NCBI GenBank assembly: GCA_031290295.1
Contig: JAITNT010000082.1
Coordinates: 1-5,998 of the forward strand
Length of the DNA stretch: 5,998 nt
Source: Clostridiales bacterium
GTDB taxonomy: Bacteria; Bacillota; Clostridia; Christensenellales; DUVY01
Direction: 5' to 3'
Shown: positions 5,590 through 5,998 of the stretch, piece after piece
How positions within the stretch are numbered: the first letter of the stretch is position 1
How the letters are laid out: each line of letters starts with the position of its first letter
Position numbers and translations under genes: made by a program
The notes under the pieces: generated by a model
What the model was told of the DNA's origin: nothing
The model's database searches: none
The model's input: only the letters and a program-made list of their open reading frames with translations

Positions 5590-5775
5590 TCAAGTAGGCT
5601 TCTGCCGCTCTATATCCTCCCGAATTAGGCGCTTGATGTAGGTTGCTTTTGGCTCGGTCAAAGCTTCAAGATGTTGCGACAAGATGTTTTCAGTCGGGAA
5701 AAGCTCTACTACAAGTTTTTTAGACTTTTCCCTGCGATATTTAGCTTTTGCCCGTTTTTGCGCTTCTGTTATCAT
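5590..5775 (-). CDS. Small ribbon-helix-helix-like protein (Arc-type, function unknown)
   Basis: A 61-residue basic protein of a type often seen in clostridial genomes and mobile elements (MTEAQKRAxAKYRxK...YIKRLIREDxE). The N-terminus AQKRAKAKYRREKSKK (5-20) is strongly basic. A predicted strand LVVELFP (21-27) follows, then a helix (28-39) and a second helix TYIKRLIREDIERQK (45-59). This strand-helix-helix order fits a ribbon-helix-helix DNA-binding dimer. The ATG at 5775 matches the usual family start, although the ribosome binding site is poor (GGGAAAG about 12 nt away). The specific role is unknown: it could be a small repressor or an orphan antitoxin. It lies between hicAB and the trailer end of a CRISPR array, has its own terminator, and could be reached by read-through from the array. 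Confidence 0.75.
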   Translation of the reverse strand: MITEAQKRAKAKYRREKSKKLVVELFPTENILSQHLEALTEPKATYIKRLIREDIERQKPT

Positions 5776-5779
5776 ACGC

Positions 5780-5804
5780 TTGTCACACTTTCCCGCGTTG
5801 TCAC
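5780..5804. repeat. Direct repeat TTGTCAC x2 upstream of the small RHH gene
   Basis: TTGTCAC occurs at 5780-5786 and 5798-5804, 18 bp start to start, immediately upstream of the ATG at 5775. Tandem half-sites near the start of a ribbon-helix-helix gene are a common arrangement for autoregulation. Two 7-bp copies can also arise by chance. Confidence 0.35.
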
Positions 5805-5839
5805 GCTCGGACGCGGATAAGGCTTGCCCGTTTTCGCTT

Positions 5840-5875
5840 CGATTAGCCTCATCTTAAATTACACTACTCTCAACC
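5840..5875 (-). repeat. Degenerate terminal CRISPR repeat
   Basis: Compared with the complete repeat at 5906-5941, this copy differs at 5840-5842 (cga instead of gtt on the plus strand) and at 5874 (c instead of a). The other 32 positions match. Three changes cluster at the outer boundary, the usual decay of the last repeat in an array. Confidence 0.85.
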
Positions 5876-5998
5876 GTACCCGGACGCCTCTCGGCGTTTC
5901 GGCTAGTTTTAGCCTCATCTTAAATTACACTACTCTCAAACTGAAGCTAGCGCCGCTCGATTGCACAAGAAGTTTTAGCCTCATCTTAAATTACACTA
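5840..5998 (-). CRISPR. CRISPR array, leader-distal end (type II-like), truncated at right edge
   Basis: Three repeat units are visible: 5840-5875 (degenerate), 5906-5941 (complete, 36 nt) and 5972-5998 (27 nt, cut by the window). They are separated by two unrelated 30-nt spacers (5876-5905 and 5942-5971), giving an exact 66-nt period. Read on the minus strand, the repeat starts with GTTTGAGAGTAGTG and finishes in GGCTAAAAC. The form GTTTGAG/GTTTTAG...AAAC, 36 nt with 30-nt spacers, is typical of type II (Cas9) arrays. The terminal repeat decays at the left, which is where a leader-distal end would be if the array is transcribed leftward. Leader, cas genes and tracrRNA are not in the window. 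Type and direction are inferred from the repeat alone. Confidence 0.9.

Noticed and set aside
5774..5809. A further degenerate CRISPR repeat one period left of the terminal repeat
   Set aside because: The 36 bases in register show no resemblance to the repeat, so the array ends at 5840.

Overview
The window looks like a chromosomal segment from a Bacillota (Clostridia-type, probably gut-associated) bacterium. The evidence is a B. subtilis-type xanthine phosphoribosyltransferase, a lipoprotein-anchored BMP-family nucleoside/purine ABC transporter, AGGAGG-type ribosome binding sites, TTGACT-N17-TATAAT promoters, and a small ribbon-helix-helix protein of a type common in clostridia. All confident genes lie on the minus strand, so transcription runs from right to left.

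Left two thirds (1-4530): a purine salvage and uptake operon, in transcription order xpt, bmpA-like lipoprotein, a double-domain ABC ATPase, and an ABC permease cut by the left edge (217 codons present). A good sigma-A-type promoter sits just upstream of xpt, with no space for a guanine riboswitch. The ATPase and permease overlap by ATGA, and the lipoprotein-ATPase gap is 13 nt. The transporter would import a purine base or nucleoside, and Xpt would convert xanthine (and probably guanine) to the nucleotide. The ATPase is about 110 residues longer than usual. Most of the excess is a very basic in-frame insertion of about 70 residues in the helical subdomain of the first nucleotide-binding domain.

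Middle (4454-4855): a 402-nt stretch with the xpt promoter, a 15-bp palindrome beside it, a possible 41-codon single-membrane-pass ORF on the plus strand that would be leaderless, and a strong bidirectional hairpin terminator shared with hicB.

Right third (4856-5998): a complete hicA-hicB toxin-antitoxin pair with its own promoter, whose 17-bp spacer carries a 13-bp palindrome that is probably the HicB operator; then a 61-residue ribbon-helix-helix-like protein with its own hairpin terminator; then the end of a CRISPR array (36-nt repeats, 30-nt spacers, type II-like) that runs off the right edge. The degenerate last repeat at 5840-5875 marks the leader-distal end, so leader and cas genes should lie to the right, outside the window. 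The boundary between the housekeeping operon and this accessory block is the 4454-4855 gap.
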